Positions 11,548 to 22,591 of a stretch of DNA of 64,000 nucleotides are shown one piece after another. The DNA is from Lineus longissimus (taxonomy: Eukaryota > Nemertea > Pilidiophora > Heteronemertea > Lineidae). The notes beneath the pieces were generated by a model, which was not told where the DNA came from, did no database searches, and was given only the letters and a program-made list of their open reading frames with translations. Location of the stretch: the NCBI RefSeq assembly GCF_910592395.1, contig NC_088316.1:9302001-9366000 (forward strand), written 5' to 3'. The translations under genes were made by a program, and so were the position numbers. Every line of letters begins with the position of its first letter. Position 1 is the stretch's first letter.

Positions 11548-12628
11548 AGGGCCCGTATTCATAAAGCTACTTAAGTCAAAGTGGGGCACCTACGATGCAT
11601 CTTAAGTTTAGGTGGGGTACTTACTTAAAATAAGTCATATTCATAAATATACTTAGGTCAGGTTGTCCACTCAAATCAAATCTTAGATTTGAGACACCTC
11701 CGGGGCAGTCTTATCTCTAAGTGGACTGGTTCTTTCAGTTCATTTCTAGCATGGCGCTCATCGGAGATGAGTTTGTTGATGTTGGCTTGGCAACATGAAA
11801 TTGCACAGAGGCGTGCAATTTGCAGGGAAATGGTTTTTCGTGATCGCCTCCAACCACAAGACTTCTAAAACGACTTATAATTATATCAGCGATATCGGTT
11901 TGATCGGCAAACATTATTCTTGTGAGGGATGACCACGAATTGGAAACTAGGAGGAATTACGCGCTGCCCCCTGAGTTAAAACTGCTTGCGACTCTCCGGT
12001 TTACAATTTTTACCCTTGCGGATCATTCCAACAGCTGGTGATACTGTCAACATTTCCAAACCAACCACGAGTCGAGTAATTGTGGAGGTAACAACCTCAT
12101 TGAACCAAATTTCTGAAACAAGATGATACTCCTCAATCATCTGTTTTTATTATCAGATTCTTCGATTTCACGGTGTTATCAGTGTGGTCGATCGAATGCC
12201 TACAGTACTAGGATTCTAGGACCTTCTTTTCATGAGTGGAGATAATATAAGACGTTGGGAAGGGAATGAGGTCATCCTTAGGGTATCCATTGGGGCCTTA
12301 GCTTATGACGCCATTTTTGAAGCCTAACATCCCCGGGCAACGATGATACAATTGTGTACAGAAAAATGATTTGTAATTTGCACTATTGAATACCCACGAT
12401 CAATGAATAATGATATAATTTATAGGCAGAAATCAACAAGAAATATGACACGGGTACCTGATGTGTCTTTTGAAGAAAAATAAGTGTTCCACTCAAACTT
12501 AAGCGGTCAACTGGGCTAAGTGGGGCACTGAGTAGTTTTATGAATCCGATTTTAGGTGGGGAACTTTGGGAAGTTGACGACTTAGGGTTATGACACTTAA
12601 GTTAAGACCTTTTATGACTATGGGCCTT
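11548..12628 (+). mobile_element. PIF/Harbinger deletion derivative
   Basis: The left end is AGGGCCCGTATTCATAAAG. The right end, read in reverse, is AAGGCCCATAGTCATAAAAG. Both are followed by subterminal blocks rich in CTTAAG and GTGGGGCAC. About 1.08 kb long, it contains a degenerate HARBI1-type N-terminus but no DDE domain. A clean 3-bp target duplication was not evident. The terminal pattern is shared with 890, 13807-13971 and 56802-58214. Confidence 0.65.
11780..12120 (+). pseudogene. HARBI1-like transposase N-terminal remnant
   Basis: Translated segments in successive frames read QRRAICREMVFRDRLQPQD, LYQRYRFDRQT and ALPPELKLLATLRF. A further frame gives GSFQQLV with nearby STFPNQPR. These follow the order of the N-terminal half of Harbinger transposases, namely the FRDR...YRF block, then the L(P)xELKLLxTLRFxATGxFQ block. 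Several stops and at least two frameshifts break it. The catalytic half is deleted. Confidence 0.6.
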
Positions 12629-13015
12629 GAAACTCTAGTAACTGAAGATATTTTAAATCTTACAAAAGAAGTAACATGTTAAGGAACAATCACGGGCCCA
12701 TTTCAGTTCTGGTGGTATTGTCTGATAGATTTATATTTTGGAAAAGTATAATGTAAAAGTGACCTTTGTCAATTGAAATTATCACTAACAGTGGAAAATT
12801 CGAGTAAATCGCTTCTTTCTACAATCGAGGGAGAAGAATAATTGTCAAATCCTGAGCCTGAAAAGGGCGTTGACTAAGTGCCGATCGCCTGAGTGGGGGA
12901 TGGTGGTGGTGTTGGGGGGGGGGGGGGGGGGAGGGATGGGTGCAGGATTGTCACTGATCGATGCATTATACTCATATAATTTCATAAAAGGCAAGAATGA
13001 TAGAAGATTACTAAC
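12629..13015. other. Intron following the GPCR TM5-7 exon
   Basis: On the minus strand this begins with the donor GTTAGT at 13015-13010. A G-run of about 16 bases lies near 12915-12931. Its complement encodes a poly-proline run in an ORF that reads through the donor, so the run is intronic and not protein. Nothing else was recognised. Confidence 0.6.
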
Positions 13016-13351
13016 CTTTGGTAGGAAAAGGAGACATAGCGTTGCCATCGTAGAGAGTAATATACAGGATGATATGATGAGGTACGACATGGTTGGTTCA
13101 TTCGTCAGAATATTTGACAGCACCACAACGATCACACTCATGATGACCACATTGTAGACACTAAAGCCGATGTACTGGGAATCATTCAAAGCAGGAATTT
13201 TTACATGCCGGGTAGACCAAGCCATGTAGACGCCAAATATAAGCAGGAGGCCTTTGTAGGTATATAGAGCACCAGTCCATTTCTGTATGTGTATGGAGTA
13301 GCAGCGGGAAAGCTGGGGGACGAATATAACGTCAGGGTCTTCTTTTGATAT
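13016..13351 (-). CDS. GABBR2-like: GABA-B receptor (GABBR2-like) exon: ECL2 and TM5-TM7
   Basis: This is a 336-bp internal exon of 112 codons, phase 0 at both ends, with acceptor TTTTCCAG before 13351 and donor GTTAGT after 13016. It starts ISKEDPDVIF and carries the ECL2 cysteine (LSRCYS) that in class C GPCRs pairs with TM3. It continues with YTYKGLLLIFGVYMAW (TM5), IPALNDSQYIGFSVYNVVIM (ECL3/TM6) and a hydrophobic segment ending LCLLFLPK (TM7). The TM5 KGLL block, the IPALNDSxYIG block and the FxPK end are diagnostic of metabotropic GABA-B receptors and closest to subunit 2. In this family subunit 2 couples to Gi/o at the plasma membrane. The upstream exon is at 62467-62589. Exons for the C-terminal tail were not found to the left. 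It could be an invertebrate-specific GABA-B-R2 paralogue. Confidence 0.9.
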
Positions 13352-13806
13352 CTGGAAAATTGTGAAAAAGAGAATCGCATTAAGAGGCAAAAGGATTACC
13401 GACTGAAAAAGTGCTTAAAGGCCTCATCCAAACCTCAAATTCTTGTCAAAAATGCGGATTTAAAATTTGGTAGAGGTTATATACACATCATGATATGAAT
13501 GGAACAGAAAAAATATGGTTGCTTCCACGGCACTGCATGATGGGAGTGCAAGGAAGCAAGCAAGCAAGCAACGCACTTCCGTACACTTCATGGTGTGAGA
13601 GCAACGTAGACAGTAATTTGTCTGTTCACAGCATTTACATTAAATAATCATTCGGCTCATTATAGAGCTCCGCCACTGACTTTATGCTGCATGTTGTGAA
13701 CCCAGTACGTCATACATAGTGTGGTTACACACTGGCCACTTACCGGGAGCTTATATGTAGGGACAACGTATTATACAGAGGTTGGTCGTCGATTTTTAAA
13801 CATAGA

Positions 13807-13971
13807 GGGCCAAATTCATAAAGGGCGTTTAAGGGTTAGACGTGTACAACTTCTCTCTAATCAGTTTCAGGTCTTGTTCATATTCTGTGAAGATTTACAA
13901 GAAGGACCTGAATCTGTCTATTCAGTAGTTAAACGCTGTTTTAAGCTAAACGCCCTTTATGAATTTGGCCC
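13807..13971. mobile_element. 165-bp MITE with Harbinger-like ends
   Basis: The ends GGGCCAAATTCATAAAGGGC (from 13807) and the reverse complement at 13971 pair over about 25 bp. A 3-bp direct repeat AGA flanks it (13804-13806 and 13972-13974). The GGGCC..ATTCATAAA end matches the other Harbinger-type termini in this window, so it is probably a non-autonomous member. No coding sequence. Confidence 0.7.
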
Positions 13972-13974
13972 AGA

Positions 13975-15028
13975 ATATTTTATTGAATTACATCTGCTAG
14001 TCGCGCCTGTCAATTTATTAACACTTCATAGGCGGTGGCGGATGTCCCGAAAACGACCCGATTTATTTGCATTGATTGTGCGTTGATGGTCCTCGAGTGG
14101 CGAATAACAACTTTATGTTTCTCCTGATATAAAAACGAGCTTGTTGGAGCGGCCGAAATGAGCTGCATTTTGCCCCAATTTGAAGTGAAGCGGGCAGATC
14201 GTCCAACGCCACCGCCATTTTATTCTCCAGCTGACGTCATTGATGAAACGGTTATGTTAATTCGCCTATGCTGTGGATGCAACTACCTTGTTCGGCTGCG
14301 TCCACAGCAGACATGCTGTGTACATAGCCACTTCGTTAAGATTTGAATGCTTTCTTTATTTTCGAAAGTGTTTCGGCCATTTGAATGAATATAACTATAT
14401 AGTGATCTTGAAAACGACCAGGTTGTTCCCGAGTCCTGCTCATTACCTGAACCAATTGATTATCTTTTAAGTTTTATAATTGTTTTTTGATATTTTCTTA
14501 AAATTAATTTTGGGGAACAAAACATTAGCAAGTGTCCAGTAGTTTAGGAGATTGTCAAAACGTCTTAAACGATTACCCAGCCACCGTAACGAAGTCAACT
14601 AGTTAGATGTTGTTTGATAAAAAGAACTCTGTAAAACATAAATATGTGATTATCTGTTCGTTACAGGACGTCTCTCTCCTACCCCAAAAGTAAATACGTC
14701 CCCAGCACCACACCCACCAACCATAAAAACTAAACACCAATCACCCAACACATCACATCACCTCCGTCTATCACAATCACACCAAACTATATTCAAACTA
14801 ACACACACATGCAAACCTAAGTCACTTTGTGACAATGCCTTTTCCATACGTATTTGTTGCTTCTTACAGAATAAATTATCAGACCATGTACAATACTCAC
14901 TTCATATCTACACTGTCTCTATCGGGCTTTGCACCAATGATATTTTTACCACACGGTCACGTTCTCTAAAGCTCGAACTCAGAACATTCTTTCTTCTTAA
15001 GTAATCCCCTCCGACATTGTGCACACCC
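13975..15028. other. Intronic stretch with a G-depleted tract
   Basis: No gene was recognised. Roughly 14680-14825 is strikingly poor in G on the plus strand (mostly A, C and T: ACACCAATCACCCAACACAT). Its origin is unknown. It may be an old simple or strand-biased repeat. Confidence 0.4.
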
Positions 15029-15960
15029 TTAATAAAAGCTTATCTCACTGTGAATCGGAATGGCTGCATCAGGCAACGACCACCTCGTCAGTCTCAAGTT
15101 TGAAGCTCGCTTCTGGCTGCAGTAACAGGAACTGAGCGGTTTATGATCGGTCTCAACGGTAAACTTTCCACCGTTGGGGTACCTCTGGAACTTCATGAGG
15201 ATATCCCATATAATTGCGTAACACTCCTTTTCCAATCGTTGAGTCGTTCGCCTCCCTTGGCAGCGACTTTTTGCTGGCGTACAGGACTTGCTACAATACT
15301 CCTCCATCTTCCTCGAGCAGGGGGGCATCGGAGGCATCTGCCCTAACGATAAAAATTTCTCCAAATTGTGGAGTCACAGAATCGGACTAACCGATATGAT
15401 GGTCTTTAACTTGTTGAAGCCTTGTCTTTTACATCTCCCCATCGAATTCTTGTCGGCAGGCCTGTCAATGGTAGCGCAATCTCTGCAAAGTTTAGAATGA
15501 ACTTGCGGTAGAAGTCAATCAACCCAAGGAAGGCCCTCATGATCACCTGTTTCTTAGTAACTAGTACTGGAGCTCCTCTCATCACCTTGATCTTGCTCTT
15601 ATGCGATAGCAGCACATCGCCACGGACGTCCGTTTCCGAAACAGTCGAGACTCTGAAACCAAATGAAACACTTCGAAACTTTGGCAGTCAGACGTCCATC
15701 TCGGAGTCTTGTCAAGAAGTCACGAATGGTCAACCCAGGGTAAATAACCAAGAATTATATCATTGAAGTAATGGCTTGCATCCTTTAGTCCCTTTCATAC
15801 AACCCATATTAACCTTGTGAACGTTGGCCGGTGCATTCACCAAACCTAACGGCATAACCACAAATCAGTAGTGCCCTTCGGAACAGAGAAGGCTGACATT
15901 TCTTTCACTTGAGGGGTTGGCAGCACCTGCCGATACCTCTTTGAGAGTTCAAACTTGGTT
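15029..15960 (-). pseudogene. Ty3/Gypsy pol fragment (RT and RNase H)
   Basis: Minus-strand pieces in order are MPLGLVNAPANVHKV near 15850 (the RT MPFGLxNAP block), AFLGLIDFYRKFILNFAEIA near 15500 (RT connection), then LEKECYAIIWDI and FTVETDHKPLS near 15150-15250 (RNase H). Frames shift between blocks and there are stops. Gag, protease and integrase are missing and no LTRs were found. It is an old 5'- and 3'-truncated copy unrelated to the Gypsy at 43420. Confidence 0.7.
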
Positions 15961-16379
15961 AGATAATACTTTCCAGCTATATCTGCGCCATACTATTGAC
16001 TTTTATATAGATATGTAATGTTAAACCATTGGTCCTCACGTACGTGCGCCCCGGTTCTCTCGGCCATGTTGGTTCTGTGAGAAGTTTTAAAGTCTTTTTT
16101 GCTGTTGTTTATATATTCAGATTACGAACTAATACATATATATCACAAAGACTTTGGAATTTTTGTCATGTATTATTTCCTTCTACCAGTTAAGATGAGG
16201 CAGCCATGTTGTTTGTTCCAATGATGCGAGCTGTGGCAGCATTTTGCCAAGAAAACAATGAATGAAGTCCTGCATAGTTATCTGAACCAGTGAGTCGAAG
16301 GCTAATGCTGACAGCGAATCAGATTGCGGAGAGTCATGATAACTACCACCGATATGTACAGGGATGAAGGAAAAGCTCA
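15961..16379. other. Intronic stretch, no recognised feature
   Basis: Short frames only. The right part may be a decayed upstream portion of the LINE reverse transcriptase that becomes recognisable from about 16390. Confidence 0.35.
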
Positions 16380-17562
16380 GTTTCCCACATCCCACCGACG
16401 CATGGAGATATTTCTGTCTTCATACCTAACAGACAGATACCAATCAGTGCTGATTGACAATGCTCAGTCCACCCCAATCTGCTAAAGTGTGGTGTTCCCC
16501 AGGCATCTGTCCTGGGGCCCAAGATGTATACCATGTACACAAAACCCCTCGGTGACCTGTTGAGGATTCACAATCCAAATCGCCACTTTTATGCGGATGA
16601 CGCACAACTCTACAAATCATTCCGCATTAGATGCCTACACAACACCGTTTCTTGCACTGAAAATTGCCTTGCTGCCACTGGCACATGGCTAGCTAACAAC
16701 ATGCTGAGCAAGAATGACGACAAAACCGAAGTCATGCTTTTTGCTTCTCCTCACAACCTCAAAGCCTTGGACCACATTGCTATACAACTCAAGTTGTTTG
16801 GCTCTCAGCAAGCTTTGAACCGTCTCAATATAGAGTCCCTCTCAGTAGCGGGGATTGACGTCCAAGTGACAACAGGACCAGTGAGAAACCTGGGAGTTCT
16901 TTTCGATCAAACAATGTCAATGGAAAATCAAGTGAATAGTGTTGTAAAATCTGCAACGTACCATCTTCGGAACATTGGCCGGATACGCAATTGTCTTACC
17001 GAAAGTGCAGCTAAACTCCTGATCCAATCCCTTGTGTTAACAAGACTGGATTATTGCAGCAGCCTCCTTGCCGGCATTACCAAGAACCTAATGCACAAAC
17101 TCCATCTTACACAAAATCATGCAGCCAGGATAATAACTCGAACTCGTCGTGACCAGCACATTACACCCATGCTCAGGAGGCTACACTGGCTTCCTATTCC
17201 TCAAAGAATTGACTTCAAGGTGTCACTCCTTTTGTTTAAGTGCAAAGCTGACCTTGCCCCATGCTATGTATCAGATATTGTGCCACTGTATGAACCCAGC
17301 CGATCCCTGAGGTCCCAGAACCTAGGTTTGCTCCAAGTACCCAGGTACCGCCTGGCATCATATGGTGGCAGAAGTTTTGTGGTGTATGCTACACAACTCT
17401 GGAAAGACTAGACATGAATGTGCGAAATGCTCCAACTGTGAGCACATTCAAAAAGGTGCTGAAGTCGAGATTATGGTGACTTTGTTTTCAAAGCGCAGCC
17501 GAGCAATCATACGTTATTGGATAATTGCGCTATATAAGTCTTATTTGAATTGAATTGAATTG
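16380..17562 (+). pseudogene. Non-LTR retrotransposon (CR1/L2-like) RT 3' end
   Basis: From about 16400 a broken frame carries SYLTDRYQSV. From 16480 it carries CGVPQASVLGPK and HFYADDAQLY, the RT active-site block. The open part (16524-17411) continues with RNLGVLFD, LVLTRLDYCSSLL, AARIITRTRR and LHWLPIPQRI, the typical C-terminal domain of CR1/L2-group LINEs. The 5' portion (endonuclease and start of RT) is missing, as usual for 5' truncation. The 3' end is at 17545-17562, a short TTGAA repeat tail after GCGCTATATAAG. The end of the ORF (LWKD) is followed by a stop, and similar elements run on for some 30 residues. Confidence 0.8.
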
Positions 17563-18204
17563 AATATACAAGTTGGTGACTGCCTCGTCGGGTCCTCACC
17601 AGATGTAAGAAATCTTGGTGTTATCTTTGACACCAAGATGAACATGGAGAAACAGGTGACCAGCGTTTGTAAATCCGCCTATGCACAATTGAGAAACATT
17701 GGTCATATCAGGAGGTACCTGACCAACCGCGCAGCGAGATCTATCGCTACTGGTCTGGTCATTTCCAGGCTTGACTACTGTAATTCGCTTCTCGGCGGGC
17801 TGCCTAAAGTTCTTACCAAGAGGCTGCAACGGGTCCAGAATACTGCAGCCCGCATCGTAACCCGCACACCCAGGCATGAACACATCTCACCAGTGTTAAA
17901 GCAGTTGCACTGGCTGCCCGTGGAGAAGCGAGTTCAGTTCAAGACTCTGGTTCTGGCCTTCAAGTGCCTGCACGGCCAGGCTTCTAGGTATCTCTCTGAT
18001 ATGATCAATATTTACAAACCTCAAAGGCTCCTAAGGTCGGAAAATTCTTTCACCCTGGTTATCCAAGGTGCACGGACACAGTACGGCGAACGGCGGTTCA
18101 GCGTTTTCACCGCCAAGCTCTGGAACCAGTTGCCAGAGGGCTTACAAAAGGCACCCAGTCTAAACATCTTAAAAAAAATGCTCAAAACACATCTTTTAAA
18201 CTAG
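17563..18204 (+). pseudogene. Second 5'-truncated CR1/L2-like RT 3' end
   Basis: The frame is open to TAG at 18202-18204 and begins within the RT C-terminal domain: RNLGVIFDTKMNMEKQV, LVISRLDYCNSLL, AARIVTRTPRH, LHWLPVEKRV, then LWNQLPEGLQKAPS and a basic end. It is related to, but clearly different from, the copy just upstream, whose TTGAA tail it directly abuts. The catalytic YADD block is missing, so it is inactive despite an intact frame. No 3' repeat tail is seen before the next element starts at 18239. Confidence 0.75.
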
Positions 18205-18238
18205 TGCCTTCTGTAAGCCGATGTAACAATCCCGGGCC

Positions 18239-19164
18239 GCGAAATTTTATTCTGCAGGATACTTCTGCCACAGTGTACATCTGACAGCCAATCACAATTG
18301 GCGCGATCTTTGACGTCACACTGTTTATTTATGCATGATAATGCAAATACAATGGACGATACCGAGTCGCATGCCGAGTGCCACTTCAACTGTGAATGTG
18401 ACAATAGTTCATTGTCTGACCCCAATTATGCACAACTCAAGGTTTGTGTCGTCGTGTTTAGGAATGAATTGCACAGATTCATTGTAAAATTGATGATATT
18501 ATGCGTACAAAAGAGGCATCAGCTGATCTGATCGCTACATTGCAGTGCATGCATTGATTTGTGAAATTTTAAGGGGCAGTGACACTGACAGTGTTGCCAA
18601 TGTTGATAATTATTAAAGGGACAGTGTATCCGATGTCTCGCGATTTGTGAAATTTTAAGGGGCAGTGACACTGACAGTGTTGCCAATGTTGATAATTATT
18701 AAAGGGACAGTGTATCCGATGTCTGCTGTTGATTTTGGTAGTTTGAACATTGTTGAAGGGCCATTGTATAAAACACATTTTGACAAGCAAACAAAATAAA
18801 TTGAATGGTGGCGTCACCTATGCATATACATGCAGCAGAACTAGTTACACGGTTGACAGATAAACATTCAACCTCGGCTATTTTGCCGAGCACAGTGCGT
18901 CTTTAACAGACAAGTCCAATAAATACAGTCCACTCGACAATGAAAATACATGTTAAGATACTGCAAATAAATATATTTTAGCTAATATACTCCTCTAACC
19001 ATTTGCTAACTTGTTCTTTCCAAGATTATCAGAACACGTGGCATTGTTGACATTATTGCGCCATGTGGAAAGATGATGTCAACAAAGACACGTGCTTGCC
19101 TTGAATTCTGATTGGCTGTCAGATGTACACTATGCCAGAAGTATCCTGCAGAAAAAAATTTCGC
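18239..19164 (+). mobile_element. 926-bp TIR element, copy 1 of an inverted pair (9-bp TSD)
   Basis: The ends are about 60-bp imperfect inverted repeats beginning GCGAAATTTT and sharing TCTGCAGGATACTTCTG and TGTACATCTGACAGCCAATC. It is flanked on both sides by TCCCGGGCC (18230-18238 and 19165-19173). The interior has no credible gene and contains an 86-bp direct duplication (18556-18641 and 18642-18727). A 9-bp target duplication and long inverted ends suggest a Mutator-like non-autonomous element, but no transposase is present to prove it. Confidence 0.8.
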
Positions 19165-19173
19165 TCCCGGGCC

Positions 19174-20099
19174 GCGAAATTTTTTTCTGCAGGATACTTC
19201 TGGCATAGTGTACATCTGACAGCCAATCAGAATTCAAGGCAAGCACGTGTCTTTGTTGACATCATCTTTCCACATGGCGCAATAATGTCAACAATGCCAC
19301 GTGTTCTGATAATCTTGGAAAGAACAAGTTAGCAAATGGTTAGAGGAGTATATTAGCTAAAATATATTTATTTGCAGTATCTTAACATGTATTTTCATTG
19401 TCGAGTGGACTGTATTTATTGGACTTGTCTGTTAAAGGCGCACTGTGCTCGGCAAAATAGCCGAGGTTGAATGTTTATCTGTCAACCGTGTAACTAGTTC
19501 TGCTGCATGTATATGCATAGGTGACGCCACCATTCAATTTATTTTGTTTGCTTGTCAAAATGTGTTTTATACAATGGCCCTTCAACAATGTTCAAACTAC
19601 CAAAATCAACAGCAGACATCGGATACACTGTCCCTTTAATAATTATCAACATTGGCAACACTGTCAGTGTCACTGCCCCTTAAAATTTCACAAATCGCGA
19701 GACATCGGATACACTGTCCCTTTAATAATTATCAACATTGGCAACACTGTCAGTGTCACTGCCCCTTAAAATTTCACAAATCAATGCATGCACTGCAATG
19801 TAGCGATCAGATCAGCTGATGCCTCTTTTGTACGCATAATATCATCAATTTTACAATGAATCTGTGCAATTCATTCCTAAACACGACGACACAAACCTTG
19901 AGTTGTGCATAATTGGGGTCAGACAATGAACTATTGTCACATTCACAGTTGAAGTGGCACTCGGCATGCGACTCGGTATCGTCCATTGTATTTGCATTAT
20001 CATGCATAAATAAACAGTGTGACGTCAAAGATCGCGCCAATTGTGATTGGCTGTCAGATGTACACTGTGGCAGAAGTATCCTGCAGAAAAAAATTTCGC
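19174..20099 (-). mobile_element. 926-bp TIR element, copy 2 in inverse orientation
   Basis: This is the exact-length reverse complement of 18239-19164. The mirror positions fit with no net indel, and the same 86-bp internal duplication is present (mirror image). Open frames mirrored between the two arms translate identically. At least one difference is visible (A at 18249 against T in the mirror). It is flanked by TCCCGGGCC at 19165-19173 and again at 20100-20108. Together the two copies form a ~1.86-kb near-perfect palindrome with a 9-bp centre. Confidence 0.85.
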
Positions 20100-20934
20100 T
20101 CCCGGGCCGCCGAGAAATTCACCGAGAATGAGCCATTTATGCGTGTGACGTCATCAGTCTATGGGTGGGTTTTTCCGATCCCGATTGCGGTTTCCGAGAA
20201 TCAGGCGCTGGATCTCGTATTGCCAAACGAGGACATTGAACAACAAAATGGCTAATTTGTGGGACACTATTGCGGTAGGTCGTTTTGTAGAGATGCACGG
20301 CAGTAACGGTAGAGTGCTAATCTTAATCAAGCAATGAAAATGTGGTAAATTGGGCTCCCCAAGGTGCAAAAAATATGCCGCTCTTGTGTCAGCCCACTTA
20401 TGTATCATTGTATGGGCGGATATACATGCATGCATGCATCATTGCATGATGACAGATCGAGTCGCGTTGTGTTGTCGTATTCTGGAGAACGTGCAAGCGA
20501 GCCAAATAGAACCTCTAGATATGTAAACAAATTGTACCAGTAGGTGAACCTAAAAATCAGCGAGTATCAGGGTGAGGGATCGGAGCACATCGAGTAAAGT
20601 AGGCATGGGTGTAGCAGCCGGGCCCGGGGTGGGGGCTTCAGCCCCTACATTTCAAGAAATTTGTGGATTTTTTCAGACTTTCACCGTGATTTGGGGTGAG
20701 TGTGGTGTGTAGCATAAATTTTGATATTTATTTGCATTATGGGTTTCTTTCTTTTCAGAACTTAAAATTACCGATACCAGAACCATCTGAAGGGGCAGAT
20801 GATTGACCAACACAAGGAGGCACCATCAGGGTATGTATAGACATGGACCTGAACACCTGAAATATATTGTCTCCTGAAGAAATCATAAAACATTAAGCCC
20901 TAATGTGGTTTTGATAATTTTTTTCAGTCCGAAG

Positions 20935-22095
20935 ATGCTTCGGTACAACCCCGGGTATGACATAAGTGTGCTGAAGGAGGTCCTTCTCCTCAATCCTTTT
21001 GATGACGCCAGTAGATGGGATGAGATTGCAAAGGCCTTTAATAAAGAGCTCATGAAAAGGCGCCCCGATGTGCAGGCCGTCAATAGTAGATCAATCAAGG
21101 AGAGGGTGGAGAAATTGTTGAAAGCTTTTAAATCAGAGCAAATGGCGGCACTGAGAATGTAAGACATGTAAAATTTTAAGTGAACTTGAACATGCAACCA
21201 CACTAGTTTCCAAGGGTTTGCATCTAATAGTGATGCATCAATGTGTGCCTGAGGGTATCACAGAAGGTATGTACAGAAACAAATGATATGTAGCCTATTG
21301 CAGGGCAGATGCATCCACTGTAGAAATGGGGAATCTTTGATAAAATACTCAATACTTGTGCTCAATGATATTTAAATTGATTTGTTTCCTATGTGCCATT
21401 TTCAAAATGGTGGGTGTAGTAAGCTAAACTCTAAAATCAAAGGGCCTTGATGGTACATGTTACTCTGTCTTTTCTTGCAGATCAGGAACAGCTGAAGAAT
21501 ACACAGAGAGAGACAGCCTTTTGACTGAGATATCTCAGATGAAGGATGAATCGCACGTCAAAAAAGCCTCTGAGACAAAGTGTTCCGATGACAAAGACAT
21601 CATAAAACAGGGGGAGGCCGTAAGGAAACATGCCATGGAAGGCATGGCAAAAAAAGGTAAGCATTTTGGTCTCAATAAAGGCCCCCAAGTTATTCAGATT
21701 CTTGTATTGTACAGGTATTGTAATGTATAGCAAGTTGTTGTTTTTGCCCGAGTACTCGTTATCCTCTTTATATGGTTTTACACCAAGACACCCCTCCCCC
21801 CGCCTGGATGGTATGTTTGACGCATTGAACATAATCTGTGCCATATAATATTTCAATCCGATATACGCTATCTACCTGTAATATCTCACGGGTTTTTATT
21901 TCAGATGACTCTACCCCATCGAAAAAGGTCAGGAGAACACAATCCATGTCTGAGTATGTAGAGTACAAAAAAGCAGAAATTGAGCTTAGAAAGGAAGAGT
22001 TGGAGGTCAGAAAGCAGGAACTGCAAATGGAAAGAGAGGAGAAAGGGAGAATGTTTTCGATGATGAAGACCATGCTTGAGAGTATGAAAAAGTAG
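20935..22095 (+). CDS. Harbinger Myb-like accessory protein (3 exons)
   Basis: The coding exons are 20935-21158, 21481-21656 and 21905-22095. Donors are GTAAGA, GTAAGC; acceptors are CAG before 21481 and 21905. The joined frame is 197 codons with the stop at 22093-22095. The N-terminal ~75 residues (MLRYNPGYDISVLKEVLL, SRWDEIAKAFN, RSIKERVEKLLKAF) resemble the Myb/SANT-like trihelix domain of Harbinger accessory proteins. In that family this protein helps the transposase reach the nucleus and bind the element ends. The C-terminus (YVEYKKAEIELRKEELEVRK) is a charged coiled coil. The start was chosen because the ATG lies seven bases inside an exon with a good acceptor (TTTTTTCAG). A host-domesticated gene cannot be excluded. 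Confidence 0.75.
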
Positions 22096-22591
22096 TGTTA
22101 TCGTTGTCTACCTATTTTGTTCAAGGGACACTTTTTCTTAACCACCCTGTAGGCAGAATGACTGTTACCAATTACAATTACAATTACAATAACTTTATTA
22201 ACGTATAACTACAGCAAGTTACCAGTCTAGCAGCTGTTGAAAATTCATCTGACTTTTTTTGGATGAACTTTCATCCTGAAGTGTTATTTTCGTCAGATGA
22301 ATTTTCGTCCGGTTTAGAGAGTGTTCATTTCTAAACAACTCATTTGGGTGAACTTTGATCATTTCACTGCCAACACGACCAATAGGTCAGTAGTTTGAGA
22401 TTTGTCATATAGTTTATTTTGAATTTTTGAATTTTCATTGTTGAAATAAAAATATTGTTTATGTTTCAACTTGAGTCTGAACTTCTAATTTCCCAAAAAT
22501 AGTCTATAGAAAGCCAATCCTACATGAAGAGTCTGAGAGTTGATGATGTGGCTCTTATTGGTCCTTTATTGGTCCCCCTTGTAAATCGTCA

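Noticed and set aside
12845-13015. C-terminal extension with a poly-proline run on the GABA-B receptor ORF
   Set aside because: It lies after a consensus donor (GTTAGT at 13015) that matches the conserved end of TM7. The prolines come from a G homopolymer in the intron.
18298-20131. Pairs of identical short ORFs on opposite strands
   Set aside because: They are mirror images caused by the two inverted 926-bp copies. None has a domain and several overlap the terminal repeats.
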